DNA of 13,910 nt from an uncultured Lachnospiraceae bacterium (GTDB lineage Bacteria; Bacillota; Clostridia; Lachnospirales; Lachnospiraceae), in assembly GCA_910586585.1 (NCBI GenBank), contig CAJUKA010000102.1:1-13910 (forward strand). Direction: 5' to 3'. Positions 12,752 through 13,910 of this stretch are shown in pieces. Each line of letters starts with the position of its first letter. Position 1 is the first letter of the stretch. A model generated the notes under the pieces. That model was not told the origin of the DNA. It was given only the letters and a program-made list of their open reading frames with translations, and did not search any database. Position numbers and translations under genes: made by a program.

Positions 12752-13910
12752 ATGGGTAAGACGACAACGGAGATGCAGCTTGTGCCGCTCTCAAAATTAG
12801 TGCCGTATGTGAATAATGCGCGGACGCACTCGCCGAAGCAGCTTGCGAAGCTCCGCTCATCCCTGCGGGAGTTCGGCTTCATCAACCCGGTCATCATCGA
12901 CCGGGATTTCAATGTCATCGCAGGGCATGGCAGGATCGCAGCGGCGAAGGAGGAAGGGATTACAGAGGTTCCGTGTGTATTTGTGGACTATCTGACAGAG
13001 GCGCAGAAGAAAGCCTACATCCTTGCGGACAACCGCATGGCTCTGGATGCCGGGTGGGATGAGGAGCTGCTCCGCATTGAGATTGAAAGTTTGCAGGGTG
13101 CGGATTTTGATGTATCTTTGACAGGCTTCGGTGAGGATGAGATTGCAGACCTTTTCTCCGGGGACGGTGAAAAAGATGTGAAAGATGATGATTTCGACCT
13201 TTCCGCAGCGTTGGAGAAAGCGGCGTTCGTGGAAAAGGGAGATATCTGGACGGTGGGCAGGCACAGGCTGATGTGCGGTGACGCTACCAGTGCGGAGGAC
13301 ATGGCGGCGCTCATGGACGGGAAAAAGGCAAACCTTATCGTGACGGACCCGCCGTATAACGTCGCATTCAAGAGCGGAAGTGGGCTTTCCATCCAGAACG
13401 ACAGCATGGAGAACGGGGAGTTTTACACTTTTCTGTACAATTCCTTCCAGAACATGGTGGAGCATCTGGAAAGCGGCGGTGCAGCTTATGTGTTCCATGC
13501 GGACACGGAGGGGCTTAATTTCAGGAAAGCCTTTGTGGATGCGGGGTTCCACCTTGCCGGGGTGTGCATATGGGTAAAGAATTCGCTGGTGCTTGGGCGC
13601 TCGGATTACCAGTGGCAGCATGAGCCTGTGCTGTACGGTTTCCTTAAGAACGGAAAACACCCGTGGTATTCCGACCGGAAGCAGACCACCATCTGGAACT
13701 ACGACAAGCCGAAGCGGAATAAGAACCACCCGACATCGAAGCCGCTTGACCTGCTCGGATACCCAATCTGCAATTCCTCCCAGGAAAACGCCATCGTTCT
13801 GGACACTTTCGGAGGGAGCGGCTCCACGATGATGGCGTGTGAGCAGACAAACCGTATCTGCCATATGATGGAGCTGGATGAAAAGTACGCATCCGTCATC
13901 CTGCGGAGGT
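12752..13910 (+). CDS. ParB-like domain/DNA N4-N6 methyltransferase fusion, cut by the window edge
   Basis: The first 386 codons of an open frame that runs off the right edge. AAAGGAG (12734-12740) precedes the ATG. Residues 8-95 form a ParB/sulfiredoxin-like domain (LVPYVNNARTHS, FGFINPVIIDRDFNVIAGHGR at 41-61, ADNR at 92-95). After an acidic linker comes a beta-class methyltransferase: motif IV DPPY (199-202), HPTSKP (326-331), and motif I DTFGGSGST (351-359), with the catalytic motif before the AdoMet-binding one. It should transfer a methyl group from S-adenosylmethionine to adenine N6 or cytosine N4. No restriction partner is visible, so it is probably an orphan phage methylase that protects phage DNA or marks it around packaging. 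Only the C-terminal end is missing. Confidence 0.92.
   Translation, partial: MGKTTTEMQLVPLSKLVPYVNNARTHSPKQLAKLRSSLREFGFINPVIIDRDFNVIAGHGRIAAAKEEGITEVPCVFVDYLTEAQKKAYILADNRMALDAGWDEELLRIEIESLQGADFDVSLTGFGEDEIADLFSGDGEKDVKDDDFDLSAALEKAAFVEKGDIWTVGRHRLMCGDATSAEDMAALMDGKKANLIVTDPPYNVAFKSGSGLSIQNDSMENGEFYTFLYNSFQNMVEHLESGGAAYVFHADTEGLNFRKAFVDAGFHLAGVCIWVKNSLVLGRSDYQWQHEPVLYGFLKNGKHPWYSDRKQTTIWNYDKPKRNKNHPTSKPLDLLGYPICNSSQENAIVLDTFGGSGSTMMACEQTNRICHMMELDEKYASVILRR

Noticed and set aside
12857..13864. Long minus-strand open frame (335 codons) opposite the methyltransferase
   Set aside because: The plus strand encodes an intact ParB-methyltransferase here; the antisense frame has no family features.

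Overview
The window is the early (replication) module, and the first genes of the late (packaging) module, of a tailed-phage genome or prophage from a Gram-positive gut-type Firmicute, most likely a Lachnospiraceae or related Clostridia host. Evidence: all confident genes lie on the plus strand, are tightly packed with ATGA/TGATG overlaps, and carry strong AGGAGG-type ribosome sites. The gene set (DUF2800, DUF2815, family A polymerase, VapE-type primase-helicase, VRR-NUC, SNF2 helicase, sigma-like regulator, HNH, P27-type small terminase) is the standard early/packaging order of clostridial siphovirus-like prophages. No integrase, attachment site or host gene is visible, so phage, prophage and remnant cannot be told apart.

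Layout. Positions 1-424 are a leader-like region: a dubious short ORF, perfect hairpins and palindromes, a three-codon minicistron and a clean intrinsic terminator. A sigma-70 region-4-like protein (425-811), a small conserved phage protein (896-1114) and an 'Rrp5-like' phage protein (1089-1457) follow. Next come a DUF2800 nuclease with a Cas4/AddB-like cysteine pattern (1457-2578) and a DUF2815 ssDNA-binding protein (2595-3161). A strongly structured leader (3162-3253) precedes a family A DNA polymerase with an intact 3'-5' exonuclease (3254-5182). Then come a coiled small protein, a Cys-rich mini-protein, a nucleoside 2-deoxyribosyltransferase-like protein (5691-6119), a PD-(D/E)XK nuclease (6119-6760) and a primase-helicase (6753-9086). 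A 230-bp gap with inverted GGACAA/TTGTCC motifs and palindromes follows; it is a candidate origin or control region. It leads to a VRR-NUC nuclease (9317-9604) and an SNF2-type helicase (9601-10972) whose reading frame is broken inside the Walker A motif by 7 extra bases.

The switch to late genes lies at 10973-11632: a four-unit 10-bp repeat, a second sigma-like/ArpU-like regulator (11047-11496), a good extended -10 promoter and, immediately after its predicted start site, a terminator-like hairpin. Late genes follow: HNH nuclease (11633-11992), a 210-nt structured leader with competing hairpins ending in a terminator, the small terminase (12212-12745), and a ParB-domain/DNA methyltransferase fusion that runs off the right edge.

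How they work together (inference): the polymerase, primase-helicase, DUF2815 SSB, SNF2 helicase and three nuclease-fold proteins form a largely self-sufficient replication-recombination set. The two sigma-like proteins are probably transcription switches, the second driving the late operon. HNH plus terminase start packaging, and the methyltransferase probably modifies the DNA before packaging. The most notable non-coding signals are the attenuator-like leaders before the terminase and the polymerase, and the 230-bp gap after the helicase.
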